Of a stretch of DNA of 64,000 nucleotides, positions 8,222-17,855 are shown piece after piece. This DNA comes from Thermaurantiacus tibetensis (GTDB lineage: Bacteria; Pseudomonadota; Alphaproteobacteria; Sphingomonadales; Sphingomonadaceae). The number at the start of each line of letters is the position of its first letter. The first letter of the stretch is position 1. A program made the position numbers and the translations under genes. Location of the stretch: assembly GCF_015354055.1 (NCBI RefSeq), contig NZ_JACHTM010000002.1, positions 496,001-560,000 on the forward strand, in the 5' to 3' direction. The notes below the pieces were generated by a model. That model saw nothing but the letters and a program-made list of their open reading frames with translations. It was not told the origin of the DNA and made no database searches.

Positions 8222-9378
8222 ACCCGGCCCTTCCACTGGCCGCCGCGCCCGCGCCAGTGGCGCCAGGCGGAGAGCAGGGTGAACCCGGCGTAGAAGGCGG
8301 CCGCCACCGGCAGCGACAGCGCCATCACCCCCGGCACCCTGCAGTGGCGCACCATGGGGCGGTAGGTGAGCGCCATAACCAGCCAGGCGAGCCCGCCGGC
8401 CATGGCCGCCGGCGCGCTGCCGTGAAGCGGCCACAGGAGCCACAGGAGCGGCGGGGCAAGGTAGACAAGGGCGAGCCCCGCGACCGTGCCGAGAAGCAGC
8501 AGCGGCGAATGGCGAAGCTGGGCATAGGCCGTGCGGGCCACCATGTCGCGGATGCCGGCAAGCCCGCGGTTGTCGCGCAGGCTGACCGCGTCGGCGAAGC
8601 CGTCGGCGAGCACCAGCTCGATCCGCCGGCGCGGCGGCCCGGCCTTGACCCGCGCGGCCAGCGTGCAGTCGTCGATGAGCGCGCCCTTGAGCGCCCCGAA
8701 GCCGCCGATGGCCTCCAGCACGTCGCGGCGAATGAGCACCACCCCGCCAGCCGCGCCGGCCACCCGGCTTGCCGAATCGTTCACGGCCGCAAACGGGTAG
8801 AGCTTCAGGAAGAAGTAGAGGAAGGCGGGGATGAGAAGGGTGCCCCAGAAGCCCCGGCAGTCGAGCCGCGCCATCACCGAGAGCAAGGCAAGGTCGGCCG
8901 CCTCGGCGCGGGCCACGAGACGGGCGAGGAGATCGGGCCCGTGGCGGATGTCGGCGTCGGTCAGCAGCAGCCAGCGCGCGGCCGGAGCGAGCCTGCCGGC
9001 GGCCTCCCGCGCCGTCTCGAGCGCCCAGAGCTTGCCCGACCAGCCCGGAGGCAGCGGCCGGCCCTCGATGACGTGAAGCGGGCGGGGCGGCGCCGGGCCG
9101 GCAGCGGCCCGCGCGACTGCGGCCGTGCCATCCTCCGATCCGTCGTCGACCAGGATGAGGGAGAAGCGGCCCGGGTAGGTCGAGGCCATGTGGGCGGCCA
9201 CCACCTCCCCCACCTGCGCCGCCTCGTTCCGCGCCGGGATGAGCACGGCCACCTCGGGCCAGGCGGCAGGCGGCGGCGCCGGGCGCAACCGCTCCCGCAG
9301 GCGCCAGAAGCCGTGGCGGAGCAGCAGCAGGTAGCCCCAGGCCAGGAGGGCTGCGAGGCCGACGAGAGTGAGCGCCAC
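8206..9378 (-). CDS. hpnB: Hopene-associated glycosyltransferase HpnB
   Basis: 390 residues from a GTG. An N-terminal membrane helix (VGLAALLAWGYLLLL) precedes a GT2-type catalytic domain: EVAVLIPARNEAAQVGEVV, the nucleotide-binding LILVDDGSEDGT, and LLLTDADIRHGPD with the DAD metal motif. A second acidic site follows in KGALIDDCTLAARVK. Three or so C-terminal membrane helices follow, including LLLLGTVAGLALVYLAPPLLWL. This layout is that of HpnB, proposed to transfer a sugar in hopanoid side-chain synthesis at the inner membrane. Longer upstream reading is possible but lacks family resemblance; the start is only moderately certain because no strong ribosome binding site is seen. Divergent from hpnC across 81 bases. 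Confidence 0.88.
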   Translation of the reverse strand: MALTLVGLAALLAWGYLLLLRHGFWRLRERLRPAPPPAAWPEVAVLIPARNEAAQVGEVVAAHMASTYPGRFSLILVDDGSEDGTAAVARAAAGPAPPRPLHVIEGRPLPPGWSGKLWALETAREAAGRLAPAARWLLLTDADIRHGPDLLARLVARAEAADLALLSVMARLDCRGFWGTLLIPAFLYFFLKLYPFAAVNDSASRVAGAAGGVVLIRRDVLEAIGGFGALKGALIDDCTLAARVKAGPPRRRIELVLADGFADAVSLRDNRGLAGIRDMVARTAYAQLRHSPLLLLGTVAGLALVYLAPPLLWLLWPLHGSAPAAMAGGLAWLVMALTYRPMVRHCRVPGVMALSLPVAAAFYAGFTLLSAWRHWRGRGGQWKGRVYPSA

Positions 9379-9459
9379 GCCCGCGCCATGGCCGGGCCCG
9401 GGGCGCGCTGGCAAGGCCCGGGCTTCCCCCGGCGCGCGCCCGCGCGCTAGAAGCAGCCG

Positions 9460-10311
9460 ATGCAGGTCTTCGCCGACGGCGACATCGAGGCGAACAGCGG
9501 CAAGGGCGCGGGCGACGAGAATTTTCCCGTGGGCTCGCGCCTCGTCGCCCCGCAGTTGAGGCCCCATTTCCTCGCCTACTACGCCTTTGCCCGGGCAACC
9601 GACGACATCGCCGATGCGCCCTGCCTGGCGCCGGAGGAGAAGATCCGCAGGCTCGACGCCTTCGAGGCCGTGCTCGAGGGCCGGGCTCGCGGGCTCTCGA
9701 AGGCGGAAGCCCTCGCCGCGAGCTTAGCTGCGACAGGCATTTCGACCGTCCGCGCAACCGACCTTCTCGTCGCCTTCCGCGCCGACGCGACGAAGACCCG
9801 CTACCGGAGCCTCGCCGAGCTTCTCGCCTACTGCCGCCACTCGGCCGCCCCGGTCGGGCGCTTTCTCCTCGACCTCCACCGCGAAGACCCCGCCCTCTAC
9901 CCCGCCTCCGACGCGCTCTGCACCGCGCTCCAGATCCTCAACCACCTGCAGGACATGGGCGAGGACCTGGCCCGGCTCGACCGCGCCTATGTGCCGCTCG
10001 ACTGGCTCGAGGCGGAAGGCGAGACGGTCGGGGCGCTTGCCGCCCGCCGCGTCTCGCCGGGCCTGCGGCGGGTGATGGACCGGCTCCTCGACGAGGTCGA
10101 CCGCCTGCTCGACACGGCCGACGGCCTGGTGGCCCTCAGCACCCGCTCGCTCGCCGGCGAGGCCGCCGCCATCCGCGCGCTCGCCCGCAGACTCGCGGCC
10201 CGCCTGCGCCGCGAGGATCCGCTCGCCACCCGCGTCCAGCTCTCGAGAGCCGATTTCGCAGCGGCGCTGGGCCGCGGGCTTGTCGCCAGCCTGCTGCGCC
10301 GGGCGGCATGA
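9460..10311 (+). CDS. hpnC: Hydroxysqualene synthase HpnC
   Basis: 283 residues. Belongs to the trans-isoprenyl synthase (squalene/phytoene synthase) fold. The HpnC signature DENFPVGSRLVAP is at about 19-31, the first Asp-rich motif DDIAD at 48-52, and the second in NHLQDMGEDLARLDR. In the three-step route, HpnC converts the presqualene diphosphate made by HpnD into hydroxysqualene. First gene of the divergent hpnC-G operon; its stop overlaps the start of hpnD by 4 bases. No strong ribosome binding site is visible before the ATG, but the N-terminus aligns with the usual HpnC start. Confidence 0.92.
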   Translation: MQVFADGDIEANSGKGAGDENFPVGSRLVAPQLRPHFLAYYAFARATDDIADAPCLAPEEKIRRLDAFEAVLEGRARGLSKAEALAASLAATGISTVRATDLLVAFRADATKTRYRSLAELLAYCRHSAAPVGRFLLDLHREDPALYPASDALCTALQILNHLQDMGEDLARLDRAYVPLDWLEAEGETVGALAARRVSPGLRRVMDRLLDEVDRLLDTADGLVALSTRSLAGEAAAIRALARRLAARLRREDPLATRVQLSRADFAAALGRGLVASLLRRAA

Positions 10312-11201
10312 GCGCGCTCGCCGCGCTCCTGCCGCGCGCTGCGGACGGCGACCCGGCGGCGCTTGCGCGCGCCATCACGGAAGCCTCGGGCACCAGCTTC
10401 GGCCCCGGCATGGCCATCCTGCCGCGGCCCCGCCGCGAGGCGATGCACGCCGTCTACGCCTTCTGCCGGGTGGTGGATGACATCGCCGACGGGCCTTTCC
10501 CGCCGGCCGAGAAGCACCGCGCGCTGGACGCCTGGCGCGCCGAGATCGACGCCCTCTACGCCGGCCGCCCCGCCTCGGCCATCGGCCATGCCCTGCTCCC
10601 CGGAGTCCGGGCCTTCGCGCTGCCGCGAAGCGAGTTCGACCTCCTGATCGAAGGCATGGCCATGGATGCCGACGGCCCGATCGTCGCGCCGCAGCGGTCC
10701 CTCCTTGCCCGCTACACCCGCCGCGTCGCGGGCGCCGTCGGGGCGCTCTCCATCCGCATCTTCGGTGCCTTCGCCGGCCCCGTCTCCGACCGCTTCGCGC
10801 TTGCCCTCGGCGACGCCTTCCAGCTCACCAACATCCTGCGCGACATCGAGGCCGATGCCGCCATCGGCCGCCTCTACCTTCCGGCCGATCTCCTCGCCGC
10901 GCACGGCATCCCGGCTGACCCGGCGCGCGTGCCCGGCCACCCGGCGCTGCCCGCGCTTGCCCGCGACCTCGGCCAGGAGGCGCGGGCGGCCTATGACGAG
11001 GCGCGCCGGCTCGCGCCTGCCCACCGCCGCATCCGGCTTGCCCCCGCGCTCGTCATGATGGGCGCCTACGAGGCCTATCTCGACCGCATGGAGGCGCTCG
11101 GCTGGGCCCGGCCACTGCCCGAGCCGCTGCTCTCGCGGCGCGCCAAGCTGGTGCGCGGGCTTGCCTGCGCGCTGTTCGGCCCCGGGCGCCCGCGCGGCTG
11201 A
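10308..11201 (+). CDS. hpnD: Presqualene diphosphate synthase HpnD
   Basis: 297 residues, paralogue of HpnC. The substrate-binding Asp motifs are DDIAD (57-61) within YAFCRVVDDIAD and NILRDIEADA (Asp179, Asp183). These bind magnesium and the diphosphates of two farnesyl diphosphates, which the enzyme condenses to presqualene diphosphate. The stretch GTSFGPGMAILPRPRREAM is typical of the HpnD branch. Starts by an ATGA overlap with hpnC and ends in a TGATG overlap with hpnE, so the three squalene-forming enzymes should be made together. Confidence 0.92.
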   Translation: MSALAALLPRAADGDPAALARAITEASGTSFGPGMAILPRPRREAMHAVYAFCRVVDDIADGPFPPAEKHRALDAWRAEIDALYAGRPASAIGHALLPGVRAFALPRSEFDLLIEGMAMDADGPIVAPQRSLLARYTRRVAGAVGALSIRIFGAFAGPVSDRFALALGDAFQLTNILRDIEADAAIGRLYLPADLLAAHGIPADPARVPGHPALPALARDLGQEARAAYDEARRLAPAHRRIRLAPALVMMGAYEAYLDRMEALGWARPLPEPLLSRRAKLVRGLACALFGPGRPRG

Positions 11202-12499
11202 TGGCGACCGCGCACGTCGTCGGCGCCGGCGTCGCCGGCCTGTCCGCGGCGCTCGCGCTGGCCGAGAGCGGCTGGCGCGTGACCGTCTGGGAGATGGCGC
11301 GCCAGGCAGGCGGCCGCTGCCGCAGCTACGATGACGCGCGGCTCGGCTGCCGGATCGACAACGGCAACCATCTCGTCCTCTCGGGCAACCGCTCGACCCT
11401 GGCCTATCTCGCCCGCGCCGGCGCTCCCCACGCGCTCAGGATGGCGCCGGAGGCGCGCTTTCCCTTTGTCGATCTCGCCTCAGGCGAGCGGTGGGAGGTG
11501 CACATCAACGACGGCCCCCTGCCCTGGTGGCCGATTGTCCCGTCGCGCCGGCCTGCGGGCGTCGGCCTCGGCGCCTTCGTGGCCGCGTTGCCCCTGCTCT
11601 GGGCCGGGGAGCACGCGACGATCGCCGAGGCCGTCCGGCCCCGGGGCCCTGCGCTTGCCCGCTTCTGGGAGCCGATGAGCCTGGCGGTCATGAACCTGCC
11701 CCCAACGCTCGCCTCGGCCCGGCTGATGCGGGCAACGGTCATCGAGGCCTGGCGCGACGGCCGCCTCTGCCGCCCGATGTTCGCCCCCCATGGCCTTGGC
11801 GCCGCCCTCGTCGAGCCAGCGCTTGCAGCACTCCGCCGCGCCGGCGCCGACGTCCGCTTCGGCGCGCAGGTGAAGGCGCTCCGCGTCGAGGGCGGGCGCG
11901 TGGCGGGCCTTCACGTCGCCGGCGAGGCGGTGCCGCTCGGCCCGGATGATGCCGTGGTGCTCGCCGTGCCGCCGCAGCGCGTGAACGCGCTCTGGCCCGA
12001 CGCGCGGGCGCCCGAGGAGGCCTCGTCGATCCTCAACGCCCATTTCCGGCTCGCAGCGCCCGTCGCTGGCCCTCCACTCCTCGGCGTGACCGGAGCGCGC
12101 ACCCAGTGGATCTTCCTGAAGGACGAGCTGATCTCGCTCACCATCTCGGCTGCCGGCTTCGTCGAGGGGACCGATGCCGAGGAGGAGGCGCTGCTTGACG
12201 CGCTCTGGGCGGAGACGCGCGCCGCGCTCGGCCTGCCGGAGAACCTCCGGCCGCTCGCCGCGCGCCTCGTCCACGAGCGCCGCGCCACCTTCCTGCAGAC
12301 TCCTGCGAACGCCGCCCGCCGCGCCCAGGCCTTGACAGCGCTTCCCAACCTCGTGCTTGCAGGGGATCATATCGATACCGGCCTGCCTGCGACCATCGAG
12401 GGGGCGGCAAGGTCGGGCGAGACCGCCGCGAGGCTGCTCGGGACCCCCGCGAGGTCGAACGGAGCGGCACCGCGTGCGGCATCAGGGAGTGGGCGATGA
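11201..12499 (+). CDS. hpnE: Squalene-forming FAD-dependent oxidoreductase HpnE
   Basis: 432 residues. An N-terminal Rossmann FAD motif VVGAGVAGLSAALALAESGW is followed by the RxGGR-type segment ARQAGGRCRSY, as in phytoene desaturase-like amine oxidoreductases. A C-terminal FAD-contacting segment NLVLAGDHIDTGLPATIEGA is also present. HpnE reduces hydroxysqualene to squalene, completing the HpnCDE route. Translationally coupled on both sides: TGATG with hpnD and ATGA with the cyclase gene. The last 15 or so residues are basic and low-complexity. Confidence 0.92.
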   Translation: MATAHVVGAGVAGLSAALALAESGWRVTVWEMARQAGGRCRSYDDARLGCRIDNGNHLVLSGNRSTLAYLARAGAPHALRMAPEARFPFVDLASGERWEVHINDGPLPWWPIVPSRRPAGVGLGAFVAALPLLWAGEHATIAEAVRPRGPALARFWEPMSLAVMNLPPTLASARLMRATVIEAWRDGRLCRPMFAPHGLGAALVEPALAALRRAGADVRFGAQVKALRVEGGRVAGLHVAGEAVPLGPDDAVVLAVPPQRVNALWPDARAPEEASSILNAHFRLAAPVAGPPLLGVTGARTQWIFLKDELISLTISAAGFVEGTDAEEEALLDALWAETRAALGLPENLRPLAARLVHERRATFLQTPANAARRAQALTALPNLVLAGDHIDTGLPATIEGAARSGETAARLLGTPARSNGAAPRAASGSGR

Positions 12500-14433
12500 A
12501 CATTGCCGTCAACGGCACGGCGCTCACGCGCGAGGCGCGCCGCGAGCTCATCCGCGAACGGGCCGAGAAGCTCTATGCCTTCCGCAAGGCCGACGGCCAC
12601 ATTGTCTTCGACCTCGAGGCCGACACGACCATCCCGGCCGAGTATGTGCTGCTGAAGCATTTCCTCGGCGAGGTGGACGCCGAGACCGAGCGCAGGATCG
12701 CCCTCTACCTCCGCGCCGAGCAGGCGCCAGACGGCTCCTGGCCGCTCTTCAGGGCGGGCGCCGGGGACCTGTCGGCAACCGTCAAGGCCTACTGGGCCCT
12801 GAAGCTGATCGGCGACCCTGTCGATGCGCCGCACATGGTGCGCGCGCGGGCGTGGATCCTGGCCCGCGGGGGTGCGGCGAAGGCCAATGTGTTCACCCGC
12901 ATCGCCCTTGCCCTCTTCGGCCACATCCCGTGGCGCGGCGTCCCCGTCATCCCGGTCGAGGTGATGCACCTGCCGCTGTGGTTTCCCTTCCACATCTCGA
13001 AGGTGGCCTACTGGTCCCGCACGGTCATGGTGCCGCTCTTCGTGCTGACAGCCATGAAGGCCCGCGCCGTCAACCCCACCGGGCGCGGTCTTGCCGAGCT
13101 CTTCGTGGTGCCGCCCGAGAAGGTCCGCCAGTATCAGGTGAACCCCAATGGCACGAAGGTGGGCGAGGCCTTCCTCGTCCTCGACCGGGTGCTGCGCGCG
13201 CTCGAGCCGCTCATCCCCGGCCCCATCCGCCGCTCCGCCATCAGGAAGGCCGAGGCCTTCGTGCTTGAGCACCTGAACGGCGAGGATGGCCTCGGGGCCA
13301 TCTACCCCGCCATGGCCAATGCGGTCATGATGTTCCGCACGCTCGGCTACCCCGACGACCATCCGGCCATGCAGACGGCGCGGCGGGCGATCGAGCGCCT
13401 CAAGGTCGAGCGCGGCGACATGGTCTGGTTCCAGCCCTGCGTCTCGCCGGTGTGGGACACGGCGCTTTCTGCCCACGCCCTCCTCGAGACCGGGGACCGC
13501 GACGACCCGCGCTTGCTGGGCCTCCTCGACTGGCTGAAGGACCGGCAGATCCTCGACCACCGGGGGGACTGGAAGGTGCGCCGCCCCGATGTGCGGCCCG
13601 GCGGCTGGGCCTTCCAGTATGCCAACCCCGACTATCCCGATGTCGACGACACCGCCGTCGTCGCCATGGCGATGCACCGCCAGGGCGACCCGAAATATGC
13701 CGAGGCGATCGAGCGGGCCTGCGAGTGGATCGTCGGGATGCAGTCCTCGAACGGCGGCTGGGGCGCCTTCGAGCCCGAGAACGAGCATTTCTACCTGAAC
13801 GCCATTCCGTTCGCCGACCATGGCGCGCTCCTCGACCCGCCCACCGTTGATGTCACCGCGCGCTGCGTCGGCCTCCTCGCCCAGGTGGACCGCGAGCGCT
13901 ACGCCGAGCCCATCGCCCGGGCGCTGGCGTGGATCCGGAGCGAGCAGGAGCCGGACGGCAGCTGGTTCGGCCGCTGGGGCGCCAACTACATCTACGGCAC
14001 CTGGTCGGTGCTGGTGGCGCTGCGCGCCGCCGGAGTGGACCCCGCCGAGCCCTGGGTGCAGAAGGCGGTCAAGTGGCTCAAGGCGCAGCAGCGGGACGAC
14101 GGCGGCTGGGGCGAGGGCCTCGAGACCTACGAGCCGGGCCGCCGCGGCTTTGCCATCGAGTCCACCGCAAGCCAGACGGCCTGGGCCCTCCTCGGCCTGA
14201 TGGCAGCGGGCGAGGTGGATGCGCCGGAAGTGGCGCGCGGCATCCGCTGGCTCGAGGAGGCCCCGCGCGAGGAAGGCCCGCGCTGGGTGGAGCGCATGTA
14301 CACCGGCACCGGCTTCCCGCGCGTCTTCTACCTGAAATACCATGGCTACGCCGCCTTCTTCCCGCTCTGGGCGGTGGCGCGCTACCAGGCCTTGAAGGAC
14401 TCGAACGCCCGCGACCTGCCGTGGGGCATGTGA
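12496..14433 (+). CDS. shc: Squalene-hopene cyclase
   Basis: 645 residues, full length. The catalytic DVDDTAV motif that protonates squalene is at residues 382-388. Several QW repeats are visible, for example QAPDGSWPLF, QSSNGGWGAFEPEN, QEPDGSWFGRWGANY and QQRDDGGWGEGLETY. The C-terminal GTGFPRVFYLKYHGYAAFFPLWA block is highly characteristic. The enzyme is a monotopic inner-membrane protein that cyclises squalene to hopene or hopanol. It is also called hpnF. It sits between hpnE and hpnG with 4-base overlaps at both ends. Confidence 0.97.
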   Translation: MNIAVNGTALTREARRELIRERAEKLYAFRKADGHIVFDLEADTTIPAEYVLLKHFLGEVDAETERRIALYLRAEQAPDGSWPLFRAGAGDLSATVKAYWALKLIGDPVDAPHMVRARAWILARGGAAKANVFTRIALALFGHIPWRGVPVIPVEVMHLPLWFPFHISKVAYWSRTVMVPLFVLTAMKARAVNPTGRGLAELFVVPPEKVRQYQVNPNGTKVGEAFLVLDRVLRALEPLIPGPIRRSAIRKAEAFVLEHLNGEDGLGAIYPAMANAVMMFRTLGYPDDHPAMQTARRAIERLKVERGDMVWFQPCVSPVWDTALSAHALLETGDRDDPRLLGLLDWLKDRQILDHRGDWKVRRPDVRPGGWAFQYANPDYPDVDDTAVVAMAMHRQGDPKYAEAIERACEWIVGMQSSNGGWGAFEPENEHFYLNAIPFADHGALLDPPTVDVTARCVGLLAQVDRERYAEPIARALAWIRSEQEPDGSWFGRWGANYIYGTWSVLVALRAAGVDPAEPWVQKAVKWLKAQQRDDGGWGEGLETYEPGRRGFAIESTASQTAWALLGLMAAGEVDAPEVARGIRWLEEAPREEGPRWVERMYTGTGFPRVFYLKYHGYAAFFPLWAVARYQALKDSNARDLPWGM

Positions 14434-15101
14434 ACCCGACCACGAGGGTCGGCATCGTCTGCGGCCTGGCATCAGAGGCTGCCGCGCTCGGCCTGCCCGG
14501 AGTCGCAGTCTCGGGCGCGCGGCCGGAGATGGCCGAAGCCCATGCCCGCCGGCTGGCCGCGGAGGGGGCCCAGGCGCTGCTTTCGGTGGGGCTTGCCGGC
14601 GCGCTCGCCCCCGGCCTTGCCCCCGGCGACCTGCTGGTGCCGGCGCGCGTGGTGACGGCGGAGGGCAGGGGGTTCGAAGCAGATGCCGCGCTTGCCGCCG
14701 CGCTCAGCCTCGCGCTCGACGGCCGCACGCTCCTCGGGTCCGACACGCTGGTCGCCAGCCCCGCGGACAAGGCCGCGCTCCACGCCGCGACTGGCGCCGT
14801 CGCGGTCGACATGGAGAGCCACGCCGTCGCCCGCGCCGCGGCCGCCGCCTGCGTCCGCTTCCTGGCGCTGCGCGTCATCGCCGACCCGGCCGATGCCGCC
14901 ATCCCGCCGGCCGCGCGGGCGAGCGTGCGCTCCGACGGCTCGGTCGACATCGCCGGAACCCTTCTGCGCCTCCTCGCCCGCCCGCAGGATCTTCCTGCCC
15001 TCGTCGCGCTCGGCCGCGCTTCGGCTGCGGCCCACGCTCGGCTGCGGCAGCTTGCGCCCGCCCTTGCACGGCTCGCCGTCCCCTCCCATGAAGGCGGGTG
15101 A
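14430..15101 (+). CDS. hpnG: Hopanoid-associated phosphorylase HpnG
   Basis: 223 residues from a GTG that overlaps the cyclase stop (GTGA). It belongs to the nucleoside phosphorylase/MTA nucleosidase superfamily: [14 protein letters not shown] at the N-terminus, [22 protein letters not shown], and [14 protein letters not shown], where Glu contacts the ribose. In hopanoid pathways HpnG removes adenine from adenosylhopane to give ribosylhopane. hpnH, the radical-SAM enzyme that makes adenosylhopane, is not adjacent here and must be elsewhere if the pathway is complete. Confidence 0.88.
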   Translation: MNPTTRVGIVCGLASEAAALGLPGVAVSGARPEMAEAHARRLAAEGAQALLSVGLAGALAPGLAPGDLLVPARVVTAEGRGFEADAALAAALSLALDGRTLLGSDTLVASPADKAALHAATGAVAVDMESHAVARAAAAACVRFLALRVIADPADAAIPPAARASVRSDGSVDIAGTLLRLLARPQDLPALVALGRASAAAHARLRQLAPALARLAVPSHEGG

Positions 15102-15511
15102 TGGATGACAGCCAGACGCTCCGCTTCCCGGTCGAGCTCTCCGACGAGGAGTGGCGCCGCCGCCTGACGCCCGAGCAGTATCGGGTGATGCGCCGGCATG
15201 GCACCGAGCCGCCCGGCTCCTGCGCGCTTCTTGCCGAGAAGCGCCCGGGCACCTTCCGCTGCGCCGGCTGCGGCAACCCGCTGTTCCGGAGCGCCGGGAA
15301 GTTCGAGAGCGGCACCGGCTGGCCGAGCTTCGACCGCCCCGTGCCCGGCGCGGTCGGAGTCTCGATCGACACCAGCTTCGGCATGATCCGCGAGGAAGTG
15401 CACTGCGCGCGCTGCGGCAGCCACCTCGGCCATGTCTTCCCCGACGGCCCTCCGCCCACGGGTCTCCGCTACTGCATCAACGGCGTCGCCCTCTTCTTCG
15501 AGCCGGCCTGA
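15101..15511 (+). CDS. msrB: Peptide methionine-R-sulfoxide reductase MsrB
   Basis: 136 residues, a normal single-domain MsrB. Zinc is held by two CxxC pairs, CAGC (54-57) and CARC (102-105). The catalytic Cys125 is in [11 protein letters not shown], and the family block [10 protein letters not shown] is intact. It reduces the R epimer of methionine sulfoxide in proteins using thioredoxin. No signal peptide, so cytosolic. The ATG overlaps the hpnG stop (TGATG); a GTG 3 bases upstream is an alternative. The overlap makes msrB the last gene of the hopanoid operon, an uncommon position. Confidence 0.93.
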   Translation: MDDSQTLRFPVELSDEEWRRRLTPEQYRVMRRHGTEPPGSCALLAEKRPGTFRCAGCGNPLFRSAGKFESGTGWPSFDRPVPGAVGVSIDTSFGMIREEVHCARCGSHLGHVFPDGPPPTGLRYCINGVALFFEPA

Positions 15512-15560
15512 GCCGACCGCGAGCCCCGCCGGCCGGGCCGCAGTCGAGTCCGCGAGCGAA

Positions 15561-16733
15561 CTAGAGGCGGTCGCGGCCGATCCCGGCCCACCACATGATG
15601 CCGCCCGTCGCGCGCGGCCAGCCATAGCCGTTGACCCAGACGACATCGATGTCGCCCGGGCGCTGGGCGATCCCCTCGGCAAGGATGGCCTTGCCTTCCT
15701 CGACCATCGGCATGAGCAGCCGGTCGAGCATCTCGTCTGCCGTGTGTTCCCTGACCGTCCCGCCTTTCTCGCGCACATAGTCGCGGATCAGCTGCTCGAC
15801 GACGGGCGAGGGCGTGCGGCGCCGCTCGGCGTCATAGTCGTAGAAGCCGGCGCCGGTCTTCTGGCCGCGCCGATCCATCTCGCACAGCCGATCGCGGATG
15901 GTCTCCCCCCGGCTCGTCTCGCGGCTCCAGCCGATGTCGAGCCCGGCCAGGTCCGACATCTGGAACGGGCCCATGGGGAAGCCGAAATCGGTCAGCACCC
16001 TGTCCACGTCCCAGGGCATCGCCCCTTCCATCAGCAGCTGCTGGGCGGCCTGCTGGCGCCTGCTCAGCATCCGGTTACCGATGAAGCCGTGGCACACGCC
16101 CGCGACCACCGGCACCTTGCCCGTCTGCACGCCCACCTCGATCGCGGTCTTCAAGACATCGGGCGCGGTCCTCGCGCCCCGCACGATCTCGAGCAGCTTC
16201 ATGACATTGGCCGGCGAGAAATAGTGCATGCCGAGCACGTCCTCCGGCCGGCCGGTGGCCGCGGCAATCGCGTTGACATCAAGGTAGCTGGTGTTGGTGG
16301 CAAGGATGGCGCCGGGCTTCGCCACGCGGTCGAGTTCGCCGAAGACCTGCTTCTTGAGGTCCATGTTCTCGAACACCGCCTCGATCACGAGGTCGCAGTC
16401 GGCAAGCGCGGCAAGGTCGAGCGCGGGGGTCAGCAGCCCCATCCGCGCCTCGACCTCCTGCCCCGTCAGCTTGCCGCGCGCGGCCGAGCGCTCGTAGTTG
16501 CCGCGCATCACCCGCACACCCCGCTCGAGCGCCGCTGCGTCGCGCTCGACGATGGTGACCGGGATGCCGACGTTGAGGAAAGTCATGGCAATCCCGCCGC
16601 CCATGGTGCCGGCGCCCACCACGCCGACGCGCGCGACCGGCCGCGTCGAAACTTCCGGCCCGATGCCCTCCACCTCGCGCGCCTTCGCCTCCGCCGCGGC
16701 AATGTGCGCAAGGGCCGCTTCCACGTCGTCCAT
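15561..16733 (-). CDS. 3-hydroxyacyl-CoA dehydrogenase without crotonase domain
   Basis: 390 residues. The NAD-binding domain starts at about residue 36 ([17 protein letters not shown]). [20 protein letters not shown] and [18 protein letters not shown] (catalytic His in HYFSP) follow, then two C-terminal helical domains ending in the FadB/FadJ-like [18 protein letters not shown]. It oxidises L-3-hydroxyacyl-CoA to 3-ketoacyl-CoA in fatty-acid degradation. Close relatives usually carry an N-terminal enoyl-CoA hydratase domain of about 300 residues. Here the protein begins in the linker, from an ATG with a GGGGAGGA ribosome binding site and nothing coding upstream. It may work with a separate hydratase. 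Confidence 0.87.
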   Translation of the reverse strand: MDDVEAALAHIAAAEAKAREVEGIGPEVSTRPVARVGVVGAGTMGGGIAMTFLNVGIPVTIVERDAAALERGVRVMRGNYERSAARGKLTGQEVEARMGLLTPALDLAALADCDLVIEAVFENMDLKKQVFGELDRVAKPGAILATNTSYLDVNAIAAATGRPEDVLGMHYFSPANVMKLLEIVRGARTAPDVLKTAIEVGVQTGKVPVVAGVCHGFIGNRMLSRRQQAAQQLLMEGAMPWDVDRVLTDFGFPMGPFQMSDLAGLDIGWSRETSRGETIRDRLCEMDRRGQKTGAGFYDYDAERRRTPSPVVEQLIRDYVREKGGTVREHTADEMLDRLLMPMVEEGKAILAEGIAQRPGDIDVVWVNGYGWPRATGGIMWWAGIGRDRL

Positions 16734-16800
16734 GCCGTCCTCCCCGCTTTTGCTCCAGGCTTCCGCACCCTACATGAGAGAGCGGAGGAGACCCCCGACC

Positions 16801-17811
16801 ATGAACATCGCGCCCGCGCAAGACCTCCGGGGCCTCGATCTCAGGGCCGAGATCGACCGGCTGCGCCGCGAGCGCAACGCCGTGATCCTCGCCCACTACT
16901 ACCAGACGCCCGAGCTCCAGGACCTCGCCGACTTCGTCGGCGACAGCCTCGAGCTCTCCCGCAAGGCCGCCGAGACCGATGCCGACGTCATCGCCTTCTG
17001 CGGGGTCAGGTTCATGGCCGAAGTCGCCAAGATCCTCTCGCCGCAGAAGATCGTGGTGCTCCCCGACATGGACGCCGGCTGCAGCCTCGAGGACAGCTGC
17101 CCGCCCGAGGAATTCGCGGCCTTCCGGGCGGCGCATCCCGACCACATCAGCCTCACCTACATCAACTGCTCGGCAGCGGTGAAGGCGCACTCCGACATCA
17201 TCGTGACCTCCTCGAGCGCGGAGAAGATCATCAACGCGCTGCCGAAGGACCGGCCGATCCTGTTCGCGCCCGACAGGCATCTCGGCGCCTGGCTTGCGCG
17301 GAAGACCGGCCGCGAGATGCTGCTGTGGGAGGGCACCTGCATCGTCCACGAGGCCTTCTCCGAGACCGAGCTGCTCAAGCTGAAGGCGCTCCACCCGGAG
17401 GCGCCGGTTGCCGCACACCCCGAGTGCCCGGCCCACATCCTCGACCATGCCGACATGGTGGGGAGCACGTCGGCCATCCTGAAGTTCGCGCTGGAGAGCC
17501 CGGCCGAGACCATCATCGTGGCCACCGAGCCGCACATCATCCACCAGATGGAGAAGGCCGCCCCCCACAAGCGCTTCATCGGCGCGCCGGGCGCCGACGG
17601 CCGCTGCAGCTGCAACATGTGCCCCTACATGGCCCTGAACACGCTCGAGAAGCTCTACCTGGCGCTGCGCGACCTCGAACCCCGGATCGAGGTGCCCGAG
17701 GACCTGCGCCTGCGCGCGCTCCTGCCCCTGAACCGGATGCTTGCCATTGCGAGCGGCGCCGCGACCGACCTCACGCCCGCCCAGACCGACCCGCCCGTCA
17801 CCGGCGACTGA
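16801..17811 (+). CDS. nadA: Quinolinate synthase A
   Basis: 336 residues. Condenses iminoaspartate with dihydroxyacetone phosphate to quinolinate in NAD synthesis, using a 4Fe-4S cluster. Visible family blocks: [76 protein letters not shown] and the terminal [18 protein letters not shown]. Cysteines suited to cluster binding are in NCSAAVK, HPECP and CNMC. Divergent from the hydroxyacyl-CoA dehydrogenase gene across 67 bases. nadC follows one gene downstream; nadB (aspartate oxidase) is not in the window. Confidence 0.96.
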   Translation: MNIAPAQDLRGLDLRAEIDRLRRERNAVILAHYYQTPELQDLADFVGDSLELSRKAAETDADVIAFCGVRFMAEVAKILSPQKIVVLPDMDAGCSLEDSCPPEEFAAFRAAHPDHISLTYINCSAAVKAHSDIIVTSSSAEKIINALPKDRPILFAPDRHLGAWLARKTGREMLLWEGTCIVHEAFSETELLKLKALHPEAPVAAHPECPAHILDHADMVGSTSAILKFALESPAETIIVATEPHIIHQMEKAAPHKRFIGAPGADGRCSCNMCPYMALNTLEKLYLALRDLEPRIEVPEDLRLRALLPLNRMLAIASGAATDLTPAQTDPPVTGD

Positions 17812-17855
17812 GCGCGCCTTGCCCGCCGGCGGCCGTTGCCGCTAGCAGCGGCAGG

